Shown piece by piece: positions 19,718 to 29,261 of a stretch of DNA of 64,000 nt. Source of the stretch: Cyclobacteriaceae bacterium. Its GTDB lineage: Bacteria; Bacteroidota; Bacteroidia; Cytophagales; Cyclobacteriaceae. The first letter of the stretch is position 1. The number at the start of each line of letters is the position of its first letter. A model generated the notes under the pieces. That model was not told the origin of the DNA. It saw nothing but the letters and a program-made list of their open reading frames with translations, and did not search any database. The position numbers and the translations under genes were made by a program. The DNA is taken from positions 62,001-126,000 of the forward strand of contig JANQSI010000018.1 of the NCBI GenBank assembly GCA_028284125.1, in the 5' to 3' direction.

Positions 19718-19752
19718 TACGAATTTTTTCGTACAATGTTACGAATTTTTTC
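19718..19752 (-). promoter_or_regulatory. Palindrome and direct repeat upstream of Xre-RES, candidate operator
   Basis: TACGAA (19718-19723) and TTCGTA (19728-19733) form a perfect 6-bp inverted repeat with a TTTT centre. The 13-mer TACGAATTTTTTC at 19718-19730 recurs at 19740-19752, 22 bp or two helical turns away. Position directly ahead of the antitoxin start fits an autorepression operator. Binding is inferred. Confidence 0.65.
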
Positions 19753-19858
19753 AATATTTGAAATGTTGTCTTCCATACTTTTCTAGTACTAAAAATTGAA
19801 TGAACTTAGGAGATATAGACAGAGCTTATACTTTCGTAAAAAACTATCTTAATCCGAA

Positions 19859-20647
19859 ATGAAAAAATTAATAATCCTGTTCGTGACAGCCCTATTGGTA
19901 GGGTGTCAATCGAATCAATCAGCCGAGGAAAAACAAGAGGAACCTCAACAAGTAGTAAAGACAGATCACCACTCCGAGAATATTGCTAAGGTATTCGAAG
20001 CGCATGGTGGTTTTGAAAAATGGGCCTCAATGAAGCAGCTCTCCTACACAAAGGGGGGAGAAAGCACAGTCACTAATCTGGCCAATCGAAAAATAAAATT
20101 AGTATCCGACCAAAGAACCATCGGCTATGATGGCGAGAATGTATGGGTAATGCCCGATACGATAGAAGTAGGAAATGCCCGATTTTATCACAACTTGTAC
20201 TTTTATTTTTATTCATTCCCTTTTGTGGTTGGTGATCCTGGTGTGTTTTACGAGGATATCGAACCAAAAGAAATTTTGGGAACCACTTACAATGGAATCA
20301 AGATAACCTACGGTGAAGGCGTAGGAGATACTCCAAAGGATTACTATATCATTTGGTACAATCCTGAGACTTATAAAATGGAATGGCTTATGTATACAGT
20401 AACATACAGAAGCGGTGAGAGAAACGAGAATTACCGATTGATAAACTACGGAGAATGGGCTGAACTCGAAGGATTATTGCTTCCAACTTCTCTTCAATGG
20501 TATCAATATCAGGATGATGTGATTGGTGAAAAGAGAGGGGATAAAGTAGCATTTGAAAACATCAGCATTTCAGCAGAAGCACCTTCTGACGACATTTTTG
20601 CTATGCCTGAGGGGGCACAATTGGCTCCAATGCCAACAAGAGAATAG
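19859..20647 (+). CDS. Lipoprotein of unknown function (DUF6503-like)
   Basis: This 262-residue protein has a lipoprotein signal peptide (MKKLIILFVTALLVGC, Cys16) followed by a low-complexity E/Q-rich linker, so it should be lipid-anchored. The body, rich in aromatic residues and beta-strands (GGESTVTN, SDQRTIGYDGENVWVMPD, YYIIWYNPETYKMEWLMYTV), resembles the LolA-like lipoproteins grouped as DUF6503 in Bacteroidota; this match is by eye and moderate. It is monocistronic, ending at a strong intrinsic terminator. Function unknown. Confidence 0.85.
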   Translation: MKKLIILFVTALLVGCQSNQSAEEKQEEPQQVVKTDHHSENIAKVFEAHGGFEKWASMKQLSYTKGGESTVTNLANRKIKLVSDQRTIGYDGENVWVMPDTIEVGNARFYHNLYFYFYSFPFVVGDPGVFYEDIEPKEILGTTYNGIKITYGEGVGDTPKDYYIIWYNPETYKMEWLMYTVTYRSGERNENYRLINYGEWAELEGLLLPTSLQWYQYQDDVIGEKRGDKVAFENISISAEAPSDDIFAMPEGAQLAPMPTRE

Positions 20648-20656
20648 CATTTTTTG

Positions 20657-20700
20657 AAGAGCAGGATTTTCTATTTGAGCAAAATGGATCCTGCTCTTTT
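20657..20700 (+). terminator. Intrinsic terminator of the lipoprotein gene
   Basis: A perfect 11-bp stem (AAGAGCAGGAT at 20657-20667, ATCCTGCTCTT at 20688-20698) with a 20-nt loop ends in a short T run. It lies ten bases after the lipoprotein stop. Confidence 0.85.
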
Positions 20701-20843
20701 CATTTTCATCCAAAACTTCAATTCACTCTCTGGCCTTTTCTCGTCCGAAGAATCTTGATTTTTTGGCAAGGGAAATCCTTGCGCCTACAACCAAGAAAAA
20801 TAAGGCACGTTTCATCATATCTTTGAGGGTTTAGAAATAGAAT

Positions 20844-21893
20844 ATGAGAAAACTATACTCAGCGATTGTTCTTCTTGTCGCCACTTTTGGATCAGCGCTT
20901 GCTCAAAGTGATACAGACTCACTACTTAACAATTTACCTTCACATATAAGACAGATCACCTATTTTGGTGAGCGTGCCGATTGGTCGAAGGATGGGAAAA
21001 GGATTCTTTTTCTGGAAAAAACATTTGGTGATGTATTTGAAGTTGATGTAGAGACAGGAATCATCAGACCGATGACTCACCACTTTTTTCATGAAGGATT
21101 TGTCCGAGCGCTGTATTTGGCCAATGGAGATATTCTACTTTCAGGTTCACCAACATTTAATGCAAATGATCCATGGAAAAGTAGGTCTGCAAGAAATACC
21201 GAATTGTGGGTGTTGAAAAAGGACCTATCAGGCCCACCGACCCAGCTTGGAATTCATTGCAAGGAAGGCCCTGCAGTTTCAAGAACAAAGATGAAAATTG
21301 GCTGGTCGTTGGGATCAACCATTTATACTGGAGATTTGGTTTATGAAGCTGGTAAACCAAAGTTGAAAAGCTGGAAGCCTTTGTTTCAATCTTCAGATAT
21401 GCCTGCACCCGTAAAAGGGTGGGACATAGAAACTCAGAATTTTAGACCCAATGATGAAGACGAGCTTATTTTCTATGCTTTTGGCGGAAATTTTGGCTTT
21501 CATGCCGAGGTAATGAGCTACAACATCAAAACCAAAGAGTTTAAGAACTATTCCATGAGTGAAGAATCGTATGATGAGGCTGAGGGCTCTTTCCCTGATG
21601 GGCTCAGTACTTTGATTGAAAGCAACAGGCACAGAACCAATTACAAGGGGATGAAAGAATTCCTGACATTGGATATTTATAGATTAGAACTGGATGGGTC
21701 CGGCGATGTTGAAAGAATGACCTACTTCAATGAAAACCCCAATTACAAAGCTTCAAATCCGGTGGTAAGCGATGATGGGAAGTTTGTCGCTTTTCAATAT
21801 GCACATGCTGCCGATGCTGCTGGAGTAGGAAAAGGAATTCTAATTCTGGATGTTGATGCCTGGGAAAAACAGAAAAAGAAAAAAAGAAAGTAG
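20844..21893 (+). CDS. Secreted TolB/PD40-type beta-propeller protein
   Basis: This 349-residue protein starts with a signal peptide (MRKLYSAIVLLVATFGSALA, cleavage before QSDT). Propeller-blade motifs of the PD40/TolB type recur: ADWSKDGKRILFLE near residue 50, and NPVVSDDGKFVAFQYAH near the C-terminus. The C-terminus is very basic (KQKKKKRK). No catalytic domain follows, unlike TolB-domain peptidases, so a binding or scaffold role in the periplasm is inferred. Its stop is one base from the stop of the convergent protease gene, with no terminator between. Function unknown. Confidence 0.82.
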   Translation: MRKLYSAIVLLVATFGSALAQSDTDSLLNNLPSHIRQITYFGERADWSKDGKRILFLEKTFGDVFEVDVETGIIRPMTHHFFHEGFVRALYLANGDILLSGSPTFNANDPWKSRSARNTELWVLKKDLSGPPTQLGIHCKEGPAVSRTKMKIGWSLGSTIYTGDLVYEAGKPKLKSWKPLFQSSDMPAPVKGWDIETQNFRPNDEDELIFYAFGGNFGFHAEVMSYNIKTKEFKNYSMSEESYDEAEGSFPDGLSTLIESNRHRTNYKGMKEFLTLDIYRLELDGSGDVERMTYFNENPNYKASNPVVSDDGKFVAFQYAHAADAAGVGKGILILDVDAWEKQKKKKRK

Positions 21894-21894
21894 A

Positions 21895-23178
21895 CTAGAT
21901 CATCCGTTTTAAACGGAAAACAGTTGTGACTATTTGGCCATTCCGAAGGTACTTGCACTTCACCTTCAAGCCTTCCCTTCTTCTTAGCATGGCTACAATG
22001 TCGGAAAGAGTAGAGTTACCGAGGTTTCTTCCATTCACCTTAACGATAATGTCCCCGGTTCTCATGCCTGCATCATAAGCCGGGCTGAATTCCTTAATCT
22101 CGATAGCCTCAAGCGAATCCAGATTTTCACCTTTGGCATTAAGTGTGATTCCACTCATGTCATGTTCGAAGGCATCATCATAGTTTTTTGATTTCTCCAG
22201 ATACATTCTCCCGTTTCGGTAATCAATGATCACATTAAACCTTCGAAGTAGTTCTCCACCAATGGTTCCATACTGTGAGCCTCTCTTAATGGATTTGTTG
22301 TACACACCCTCGAATGGAGCAGAAAAGAGGACACTATCAAAGGAGAACTCAGCAATGGAAAGATTGTCCAAGCGACTCAAATAACCTGATATTTCACCAC
22401 CAATTCCTGTTCCAAGTCTCGTAATTATTTTGTTAGACGGAAGGTATGCTTCGGCTGTTGCATTGCTACTGAAATCTAGCAGCGCGGCATGACTTGCCCC
22501 CGTGTCAACCATGATGTCTAGTGAGTTTGTAATCTGCTTTTGAGAGATCAAAGTGTTTAAGAATGGTTTGCTATTTACGATTCTGATTGGAACCGATGTA
22601 AATCTTCGTTTTGGCTTATACGTTTTTGGGTCATGAAGAATTAGTTTCTGATCTTCATAATCTATTTCAACCACAAACCGACTAAAAATATCATAGCCGA
22701 TAATTCCGTAAATCTCATCGCCCATGTTTTCAGAGAGCTTCAGATAGTCCTCTTTCAGAACCAGGAGATTCATGTTCTTTCCAACAAGCCCTCCTGGTAG
22801 GTAGAAAGTCATCCTATTAGCCACGTAGACCTCAACAGAATCTTCAATTCCTGGCCCAGCAATTTTAAGTTCTCGGATGTATTGTGCATCTAAAATATCA
22901 GCGAATAGTTTTTCGGTTAGGATTGCTGTTTCGACTCCTGTGTCAACAATAAATTTCAAGGTAAGGAACCGATTGATCGTGATAGGGATTACAATCAGAT
23001 TGTTGTACTCTTCAAAATCAATCTCTATTTTCTTGGAGCCTTCAGGCATCGCAAAACCAAACTCCCTTTGGCCGGAAGCGGTAGCGCAAATACAGGTATT
23101 TAGAAGTAAAATAAAAGTTAGAAGGCAAACGGTTGGATACCTCATGTAAAAATTTCTCATTGACTCTATTGCACTCAT
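21895..23178 (-). CDS. Exported double aspartyl (retropepsin-like) protease with C-terminal PDZ domain
   Basis: Two retropepsin-type active-site motifs are visible, KFIVDTGVETAIL in the first half and IMVDTGASHAALL in the middle, so both halves of the pepsin-like dimer are in one chain. A PDZ domain follows (SPAYDAGMRTGDIIVKVNGR) and carries the peptide-binding groove. A hydrophobic stretch (TVCLLTFILLLNTCIC) forms a signal peptide. The ATG at 23178 gives 427 residues; an ATG at 23160 (MRNFYMRYP) would give a more conventional signal. The protein should act in the periplasm or at the surface; its substrate is unknown. Confidence 0.88.
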   Translation of the reverse strand: MSAIESMRNFYMRYPTVCLLTFILLLNTCICATASGQREFGFAMPEGSKKIEIDFEEYNNLIVIPITINRFLTLKFIVDTGVETAILTEKLFADILDAQYIRELKIAGPGIEDSVEVYVANRMTFYLPGGLVGKNMNLLVLKEDYLKLSENMGDEIYGIIGYDIFSRFVVEIDYEDQKLILHDPKTYKPKRRFTSVPIRIVNSKPFLNTLISQKQITNSLDIMVDTGASHAALLDFSSNATAEAYLPSNKIITRLGTGIGGEISGYLSRLDNLSIAEFSFDSVLFSAPFEGVYNKSIKRGSQYGTIGGELLRRFNVIIDYRNGRMYLEKSKNYDDAFEHDMSGITLNAKGENLDSLEAIEIKEFSPAYDAGMRTGDIIVKVNGRNLGNSTLSDIVAMLRRREGLKVKCKYLRNGQIVTTVFRLKRMI

Positions 23179-23224
23179 CAAACAACAGGATTTTAACCCA
23201 ACCCTTATTTACTAACACAAAAAT

Positions 23225-26134
23225 TTAATCAAATAGATTTTGAATATCGGCCTTTGAAAGACTTTTTACGAAGCTCTCCTCGACGTTAATTAGGTCTGAG
23301 GCCAATTTTTCCTTATGCTCCTGTAGCTTCAAAATCTTTTCTTCTATCGTGTCCCTGGTAATGTACTTGTAAGCAAACACACTTTGCTTCTGACCAATCC
23401 GATGAGCCCGATCGATGGCTTGCGCTTCGACGGCTGGATTCCACCAAGGGTCCAGTAAGAATACGTAATCTGCTTTCGTAAGATTCAACCCTGTGCCGCC
23501 CGCTTTCAGTGAGATGAGGAAGATGGAAAAATCGTCATTGTTTTGAAATAATTCCACCTGACCTTTTCTGTCTTTTGTAGACCCGTCTAAATAGGCATAC
23601 TTCAAATTTTGATGATCTAAGTAATCGGAGACGATTTTCAAGTGCTTGACGAATTGACTAAAAATCAAAACTTTGTGACACATTGAAAGGGAACTCTCGA
23701 TCATGTAAGTCACCTCTTCCAGTTTTCCTGATGCACCATCATAATCTGGATCAATCATTTTTGGATGATTGGCAATTTGTCTCAAATGACTGAGTCCCTG
23801 AAGTAGCATGATATGCGAACGAGCAATGCCGTCTGTTTCTATTACATCCATTATTCGGCTTCTGAATGCATTTTTCTCCTTTTCATAGACCTCTCGCTGA
23901 TCTTCGGACATAGTACAGTACCTAACGTTCACCACTTTTTCTGGCAAATCTTTAGCCACCTGAGATTTATCTCTCCTAAGGATAAAAGGCTTTATCAAAG
24001 CATTTAGTTTTTGGATCTTAGCCATATCTTTTTTCTTTTCGATCGGTAGTAGATACTCCTTTCTGAAAAAAGATTCGTTCCCCAAAAGACCCGGATTTAG
24101 GAATCGCATTTGAGACCAAATATCCATCGTGCTATTCTCAATCGGTGTTCCTGTAAGCACCAGTTTTCTCCGGGATTTAAGATCCAACACTTTCTTTGAA
24201 ATAATGGAGTCCGGATTTTTGATTGCTTGAGATTCGTCAAGAATGATGTAGTTGAAATAAAATTGACTCAGTATTTCAGCATCTATTCTTGTTGTGCCGT
24301 AGCTGGTAATGACCAAATCGTACTTGCCAAATTGCTCACTTTTTTTCGACCGACTCACTCCAGTATAGTTCAAAATTTTCAACTTCGGTGTGAATTTTTT
24401 TACCTCCATTTCCCAGTTATAAAGAAGTGAAGTCGGCATAATCAAAAGGCTGGTAGACTCGGGATTAATGTTCTTTTCGTGCTGTAGGAGTGATAGAGCC
24501 TGAATCGTTTTTCCTAGCCCCATGTCGTCAGCAAGACAGCCACCAAAATTGTATTCTTCAAGAAAACGCAACCAATTGTATCCGGCTAGCTGATAAGGTC
24601 TGAGCTTTCCTTTGAAGGATTTTGGTGTTTCAAACTCCTCCATTTTTTCAAAATCAAGTAGCTGTTCCAACTTCCTGGAAACGGTAACTTTAGCTAATTC
24701 TCCTTCCTTTAGTTCACGAACTAGCGACAAGTGGATTTTATCCAACTTGACATCTTCACCTTCACTATTGGAGAAGGCAAAAAGATCTTTGTATCGAAGG
24801 ATCCATGATTCAGGAATTACACCGAACTCTCCATTAGGAAGTTTAATTTCATTTTTCTCCTTCAGAATGTGTTCCCTAACCACTGAAAATGGAATCTCAA
24901 ACTCACCAAACTTGATTGTTGCTTTTAAGTCGAACCAATCAATTCCTTCGTTTACCTCCAGGGACAAACTGGATTCCCCAAGAAAGTACTTTTTCCCGTT
25001 TTGTACTTGTTGCAATTCAAAGCCTTCAAGGAGTTCTTTATGGTTACTTATCCAGTCAAAAGCTTTGGTCTTTGACAAGGTGAGCCTGGAGTTCTTCAGA
25101 GAAAGACCCGATCGATCCAGTTTTTCAATGATGTCTTTTTCAAGGTTAGTATTGCGGCTGATCCGGTGGAAAATGTATTCATCATCATTCTTTTCCAAAG
25201 TGACGCTGACTCGATTGAGTCGATCAGCCTGGAAATTGTAATCACCATAATTGAAGGAAAGTTCAAACAATACTTTTTGTGACTCAGAATCCTCTGTTTG
25301 ATCTTCATCAAACAAACTTGAAGCTTTTGCCATGTGAACATCGCTTAAGGTCAGCTTAGGTTTGGGCTCTGGTTTCTGTGTTCGAATCTCAAATCCCTTA
25401 GCATATACATTGAATTCAGCAATCAATGGAGCGACAAATTTCTGATAATAAGTTTCTTCCATTTCCTTTTGAATAAGAATGAATTTCTTATTTAGAAACG
25501 GTTTGATCTTTCCTCCGCTCACATCTTTTTCGAAAGTAAAAAGTGTATCATTGACCACCATCCAAGCGGGCTCTTTGCACAAAAGGTAACTTCCATTTTG
25601 ACGGAACTCTAGCTTTTCATCATTGAGCTTGATGGTTGGGAAATAGTGAGTGTTGTCTTCATTTTTTCTGAAGTGAAAAAGGATGGAAGCCTTGTGATCT
25701 GAAATGTCAATTTTCTTCCAGGCAGGTTCACCGTCTTTCCCCATTTCATAAAGGTTTTTGCCTTTTAGCAATGGAAGTATTTGAGACCTTCTTCGTTCTA
25801 CGTAATTGTTGATTTCATGCTGTAAAGCCTCATCACCGTTTACTTTGTGGTAAGTGGAAAGAAAAAAGAGATCGGGTTTGACTTTCTTTTTTTGAAAATA
25901 ATTCGCCAAATGATCTTGCTGAATCTCATCCATTAGCTTGATCATTTTGTAATCAGCATCGTCCAGTTTAGCACCAAATTCTACTGCATTTTTAGAAGAA
26001 ATATTTTGATGTGAATACGTCAGATTTCCTTTTTCATTCAGCTGAACAGCGAAGGATTCAAAAAGGTATCCCAGGTACTCATGCTCGTACAGTGAGTACA
26101 CAATTTCAAACGGCTGTTCAGGTGAGACTTTCAA
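23225..26134 (-). CDS. Snf2/Rad54-family helicase
   Basis: A 969-residue DEAD/DEAH-superfamily Snf2 ATPase. The C-terminal half holds the motor: Walker A in DDMGLGKTIQAL (about residue 530), motif II ILDESQAIKN, motif III LVLTGTPIENS, and the helicase C lobe ending in the Snf2 signature AIDRAHRIGQ. The N-terminal half is a long uncharacterised region found in Bacteroidota homologues; no zinc finger is seen. The start is a TTG (LKVSPEQPFEIVYSL); the only alternatives upstream end at an in-frame stop. Family members remodel nucleoprotein or displace RNA polymerase; the exact role here is unknown. Confidence 0.93.
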   Translation of the reverse strand: MKVSPEQPFEIVYSLYEHEYLGYLFESFAVQLNEKGNLTYSHQNISSKNAVEFGAKLDDADYKMIKLMDEIQQDHLANYFQKKKVKPDLFFLSTYHKVNGDEALQHEINNYVERRRSQILPLLKGKNLYEMGKDGEPAWKKIDISDHKASILFHFRKNEDNTHYFPTIKLNDEKLEFRQNGSYLLCKEPAWMVVNDTLFTFEKDVSGGKIKPFLNKKFILIQKEMEETYYQKFVAPLIAEFNVYAKGFEIRTQKPEPKPKLTLSDVHMAKASSLFDEDQTEDSESQKVLFELSFNYGDYNFQADRLNRVSVTLEKNDDEYIFHRISRNTNLEKDIIEKLDRSGLSLKNSRLTLSKTKAFDWISNHKELLEGFELQQVQNGKKYFLGESSLSLEVNEGIDWFDLKATIKFGEFEIPFSVVREHILKEKNEIKLPNGEFGVIPESWILRYKDLFAFSNSEGEDVKLDKIHLSLVRELKEGELAKVTVSRKLEQLLDFEKMEEFETPKSFKGKLRPYQLAGYNWLRFLEEYNFGGCLADDMGLGKTIQALSLLQHEKNINPESTSLLIMPTSLLYNWEMEVKKFTPKLKILNYTGVSRSKKSEQFGKYDLVITSYGTTRIDAEILSQFYFNYIILDESQAIKNPDSIISKKVLDLKSRRKLVLTGTPIENSTMDIWSQMRFLNPGLLGNESFFRKEYLLPIEKKKDMAKIQKLNALIKPFILRRDKSQVAKDLPEKVVNVRYCTMSEDQREVYEKEKNAFRSRIMDVIETDGIARSHIMLLQGLSHLRQIANHPKMIDPDYDGASGKLEEVTYMIESSLSMCHKVLIFSQFVKHLKIVSDYLDHQNLKYAYLDGSTKDRKGQVELFQNNDDFSIFLISLKAGGTGLNLTKADYVFLLDPWWNPAVEAQAIDRAHRIGQKQSVFAYKYITRDTIEEKILKLQEHKEKLASDLINVEESFVKSLSKADIQNLFD

Positions 26135-26213
26135 AGTTTTTGAAGATTCGGCAAACTTCGAAACTAATGAAAATCTTCAGTAAGAAGATGCTCTTTGAAC
26201 AGGATTTTTTTAA

Positions 26214-27440
26214 CTACTGGAGAGTATGCGTGGAAAAAGATCGGCTTGCCTTTTTTGCTGGTTGGATAGAAGCTAAAATAGTGATAACTATTGTAAGCAA
26301 TGCAGTCGCAATTACATCGAATAATTCTACTTTGACTGGATAGCTAGACACCACCGCACTCTCCATTCCCATGCCAATAAATCCAAATTCCTGTTGAAGT
26401 AAACTAATAATTAGACCAAGTATCATTCCAAGGCTGGCTCCTGATAATGCAATGATTCCACCTTCAAAAAGAAATATTCTTTTAATCAAACTAGTGGGAG
26501 CTCCGTTAGCAATCAAAACAGAAATATCTTTCTTTTTCTCGATCGCAAGCATGGACAATGAGAAAAAAATATTAACGGAGGCGATTCCAATAATTGATGC
26601 GAATGTCACATATACAAAAAGCTTCTCTATATTCAGTGTTTTATAAAGATCACTATGTAGTTCATCGCCTGAGCGAACTACAAAATCATTGCCCAAGGTT
26701 GCCTGTAAAGCGGCTTTGGTTTCTGAAACAGTAGCTTCTGGTTTTATTTCAATATCAATTGAGCTGAGCTTGTCTCCATAATCGAACAGGTTTCTAGCAA
26801 AATCGATTGGAACGAAAATGAAGTTTTCGTCATAATATTTTTCAATAGCAAAGATTCCCCCAGGAAGTATATTTTGTAAACTATATAGTTGTTGCGGATT
26901 TAAGACACCTGGTGCAATATTCTTAGGATAGTATACCTGTAGTGTATAAAATTCATTCTTAAGGTTAAGTGATAGATCATATTGAATGCCTCTCCCAATC
27001 AATGCGTAGGGAATACCCTCTCGAATTAGTGGAAATTCCCCAGAGACAACGGCACTCTTAATTCCACTATTATCCTCGAATGATGAACTGACCCCTTTTA
27101 ACCTCACTACACGCTGCGCCTCTTTGTATTTAACAAGCACATTGTCTTCAATTACCTCGGTCAATGATAATACACCTTCTGAGTTCTCTATTTTGCTTTT
27201 CAGGTCATCCGACCATTGGAATGATTTTCCTTCACTTGGAGTTACGATTATTGTTGGGTCAAAATTTCCATACAGCATTCTTAGGAGTCCTTCGAGCCCA
27301 TTAAAAACTGATAGCGCTATGATCAAGCTCATGGTTCCGAATGCTACGACCACCATTGAAATGATGGAGATGATGTTGATGAAATTTTTCTTCTTGCCGG
27401 ACAGGAAGTACTTACGCGCTATAAAAAAAGGGAGGTTCAT
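26214..27440 (-). CDS. LolC/LolE-like FtsX-family ABC permease
   Basis: This 408-residue protein has one N-terminal helix (ISIISMVVVAFGTMSLIIALSV region), a large periplasmic domain (about 50-265) and three C-terminal helices in an FtsX domain with KKKDISVLIANGAP. This four-helix layout with the leader NLPFFIARKYFLSGKKKNF matches LolC/E-type permeases that release lipoproteins from the inner membrane. Unlike the large array at the window start it lacks the prefix domain and duplication. Its start overlaps the rbfA stop by 4 nt (ATGA), a common Bacteroidota gene pair. No LolD-type ATPase is adjacent. Confidence 0.88.
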   Translation of the reverse strand: MNLPFFIARKYFLSGKKKNFINIISIISMVVVAFGTMSLIIALSVFNGLEGLLRMLYGNFDPTIIVTPSEGKSFQWSDDLKSKIENSEGVLSLTEVIEDNVLVKYKEAQRVVRLKGVSSSFEDNSGIKSAVVSGEFPLIREGIPYALIGRGIQYDLSLNLKNEFYTLQVYYPKNIAPGVLNPQQLYSLQNILPGGIFAIEKYYDENFIFVPIDFARNLFDYGDKLSSIDIEIKPEATVSETKAALQATLGNDFVVRSGDELHSDLYKTLNIEKLFVYVTFASIIGIASVNIFFSLSMLAIEKKKDISVLIANGAPTSLIKRIFLFEGGIIALSGASLGMILGLIISLLQQEFGFIGMGMESAVVSSYPVKVELFDVIATALLTIVITILASIQPAKKASRSFSTHTLQ

Positions 27441-27799
27441 TCCTCAGGTTTGATATTGAGGCTGTCAATTAAACGATCAATTTTTGAAGCGTTTTCCTCC
27501 GTGTCGTCATGAAAAAATGCTAACTCAGGAATGATTCTTACACTCGAACCAATCTTTTTTCCAAGTTTCAATCGCACTTCACCTTTTACACTTTCCAGGT
27601 TTTGGAAAACCTTTTCAGCCTCCTTTATTGGGAATACACTCAAATAAATTCTGGCTAAACCTAAATCCGGAGACACATTTACTTCCGTAATTGTCACAAG
27701 GGCATTTCCAAAAAAATGAGTCGTGTCTTGCTGAAAAACTTCAGCTAGATCTTTCTTCAGCTGTCTTCCAAACTTGGTTTGTCTCTTACTCTCCATCAT
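27437..27799 (-). CDS. rbfA: Ribosome-binding factor A
   Basis: This 120-residue protein has the length and single KH-like fold of RbfA, which helps mature the 5' end of 16S rRNA in the 30S subunit. Diagnostic segments are the N-terminal RQLKKDLAEVFQQD, the strand VTITEVNVSPDLGLARIYLSV, and RLKLGKKIGSSVRIIPELAF before the C-terminal helix (IDRLIDSL). Two adjacent ATG codons (27799, 27796) are possible starts. It is the upstream gene of a two-gene operon with the LolC/E-like permease. Confidence 0.95.
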   Translation of the reverse strand: MMESKRQTKFGRQLKKDLAEVFQQDTTHFFGNALVTITEVNVSPDLGLARIYLSVFPIKEAEKVFQNLESVKGEVRLKLGKKIGSSVRIIPELAFFHDDTEENASKIDRLIDSLNIKPEE

Positions 27800-27887
27800 G
27801 CAAATATCCCAAGATAATCACAAACATGGTTTAACGCATTTAGCGTAATTTCGATTTTCAATCTGAGCAAAAAAATTAGAGAGGAAA

Positions 27888-29261
27888 TTGCTGCGGTTTT
27901 TCAGAATAAATGACCCCTACAGGCTTGTCTTTATCTTCCTGATATTGATTGTTGTTCGTATTACTCAGAGCTTCTTTATTGACGGTCAATTTGTGATGGA
28001 GTTGAAATGGTTGCTACTGGGAGAGTGGTTAGACAAAGGCTTTAAAATGTATCGAGAAGCTTACGATTACACGGGTCCACTTGCCGCGATGATCTACAAG
28101 TGCATGGATTTTTTGTTCGGAAGAAGTCCATTCGCTCATCATGTTGTTAGTTCATTGGTAATAATATTTCAAGCTGCACTTTTCAATAGTATTCTTCTCA
28201 AGAACAAGGCTTTTGATGAGAACAATTACTTGCCGGGCTTTTTCTATGTCATTGTTATCCTGAGTATTCCGGATTTCATGTCATTGTCTCCACAATTGAT
28301 GAGTATGACATTTATTTTAAAAGCGCTAAGCAGTGTTTTGCGAAGAATTGACAATCAGGCCACCGATGAACTCTTTTTGAATTCCGGACTTTTTGTGGGT
28401 ACGGCAGCAATGATTTACCTGCCTGCATCAATTTTCTTTTTCGTATTTCTCGTTTCGCTGATTGTATTTTCATCAGCCATCACTCGTAGGCTTTTGCTAT
28501 ACTTTTTCGGATTTACGTTAGTTATTGGGCTTTGTGCTGTCTACTTTTTGTGGCGTGGAGATATGTATTATTTCTTAGAATTCTTTTTCAAGCAAGGATT
28601 GCTCTTGGAAGGAGAACAGCTGCTTTCGCCTTGGGAAATAATTATGGTTTCCGGGTTTCTTATTGGCGCTTTCATCATAGCTATCTTCAAAGCGATATCT
28701 GCTTCCAGGCTCACAAATTTTCAACAGCGTTTGCAACAAGTAATATGGTTCATGTTTCTTGGAGGCATTGGTTGTTTTTTCATGGCAAATAAAAAAACCG
28801 GCCTGGAACTTCTTTACATGACTCCATTATTGGCTTATTTCCTGACTCACTATTTCATGCTAATTCGACGAAGGATTGCAAAAGCCATTATGCCGGCCAT
28901 TGTTGTTTTTGGAATGATTGGCTTCAACATTTTCTCGTATGGAAATTTCCTGGAACCATTAATTGTACCCGAAGTAGTGACAGATCAGAAAAATGTGATG
29001 GTCCTTAACGAAAACTTTGGTTACTATTTAGAAAAAGAGTCGGGTTCTCCTTGTTTTTCGAAACCGATCTGTATGCAGGCATTTGAAGGGTTGGATTACT
29101 ACGAATCTTCAGCAGGAATTTATAAGCTTATTGAAAAATCAACACCGGATCTGATCATTGATGAAATTGGAATTGCAGAAAGCTTATTTTTCAGATTTCC
29201 TCTTCTGGAAGAACAATACAAGAAAAGGAATTCCAATAGTTACGTCCGAATCAACAATTGA
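27888..29261 (+). CDS. Polytopic membrane protein of unknown function (GT-C/DUF6427-like)
   Basis: This 457-residue protein has about ten hydrophobic segments across residues 10-370 and a soluble C-terminal tail of about 90 residues. The early loop DKGFKMYREAYDYTGPLAA resembles the first loop of GT-C glycosyltransferases and of Bacteroidota DUF6427 proteins, but I cannot assign a catalytic motif. The start is a TTG at 27888 preceded by a good Shine-Dalgarno-like GAGAGGA; no ATG is available before the first helix. It diverges from rbfA and its 3' end overlaps the convergent rpiB gene by 11 nt. Function unknown. Confidence 0.82.
   Translation: MLRFFRINDPYRLVFIFLILIVVRITQSFFIDGQFVMELKWLLLGEWLDKGFKMYREAYDYTGPLAAMIYKCMDFLFGRSPFAHHVVSSLVIIFQAALFNSILLKNKAFDENNYLPGFFYVIVILSIPDFMSLSPQLMSMTFILKALSSVLRRIDNQATDELFLNSGLFVGTAAMIYLPASIFFFVFLVSLIVFSSAITRRLLLYFFGFTLVIGLCAVYFLWRGDMYYFLEFFFKQGLLLEGEQLLSPWEIIMVSGFLIGAFIIAIFKAISASRLTNFQQRLQQVIWFMFLGGIGCFFMANKKTGLELLYMTPLLAYFLTHYFMLIRRRIAKAIMPAIVVFGMIGFNIFSYGNFLEPLIVPEVVTDQKNVMVLNENFGYYLEKESGSPCFSKPICMQAFEGLDYYESSAGIYKLIEKSTPDLIIDEIGIAESLFFRFPLLEEQYKKRNSNSYVRINN

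Noticed and set aside
20723-20818. Minus-strand 31-codon frame starting MMKRALFFLVVGARISLAKK
   Set aside because: It has a hydrophobic start but lies in a short divergent gap, has no recognisable relative and no clear ribosome-binding site; chance is as likely.
27836-27848. ACGC / GCGT inverted repeat upstream of the TTG-started membrane gene
   Set aside because: A 4-bp stem is too short to support a function.
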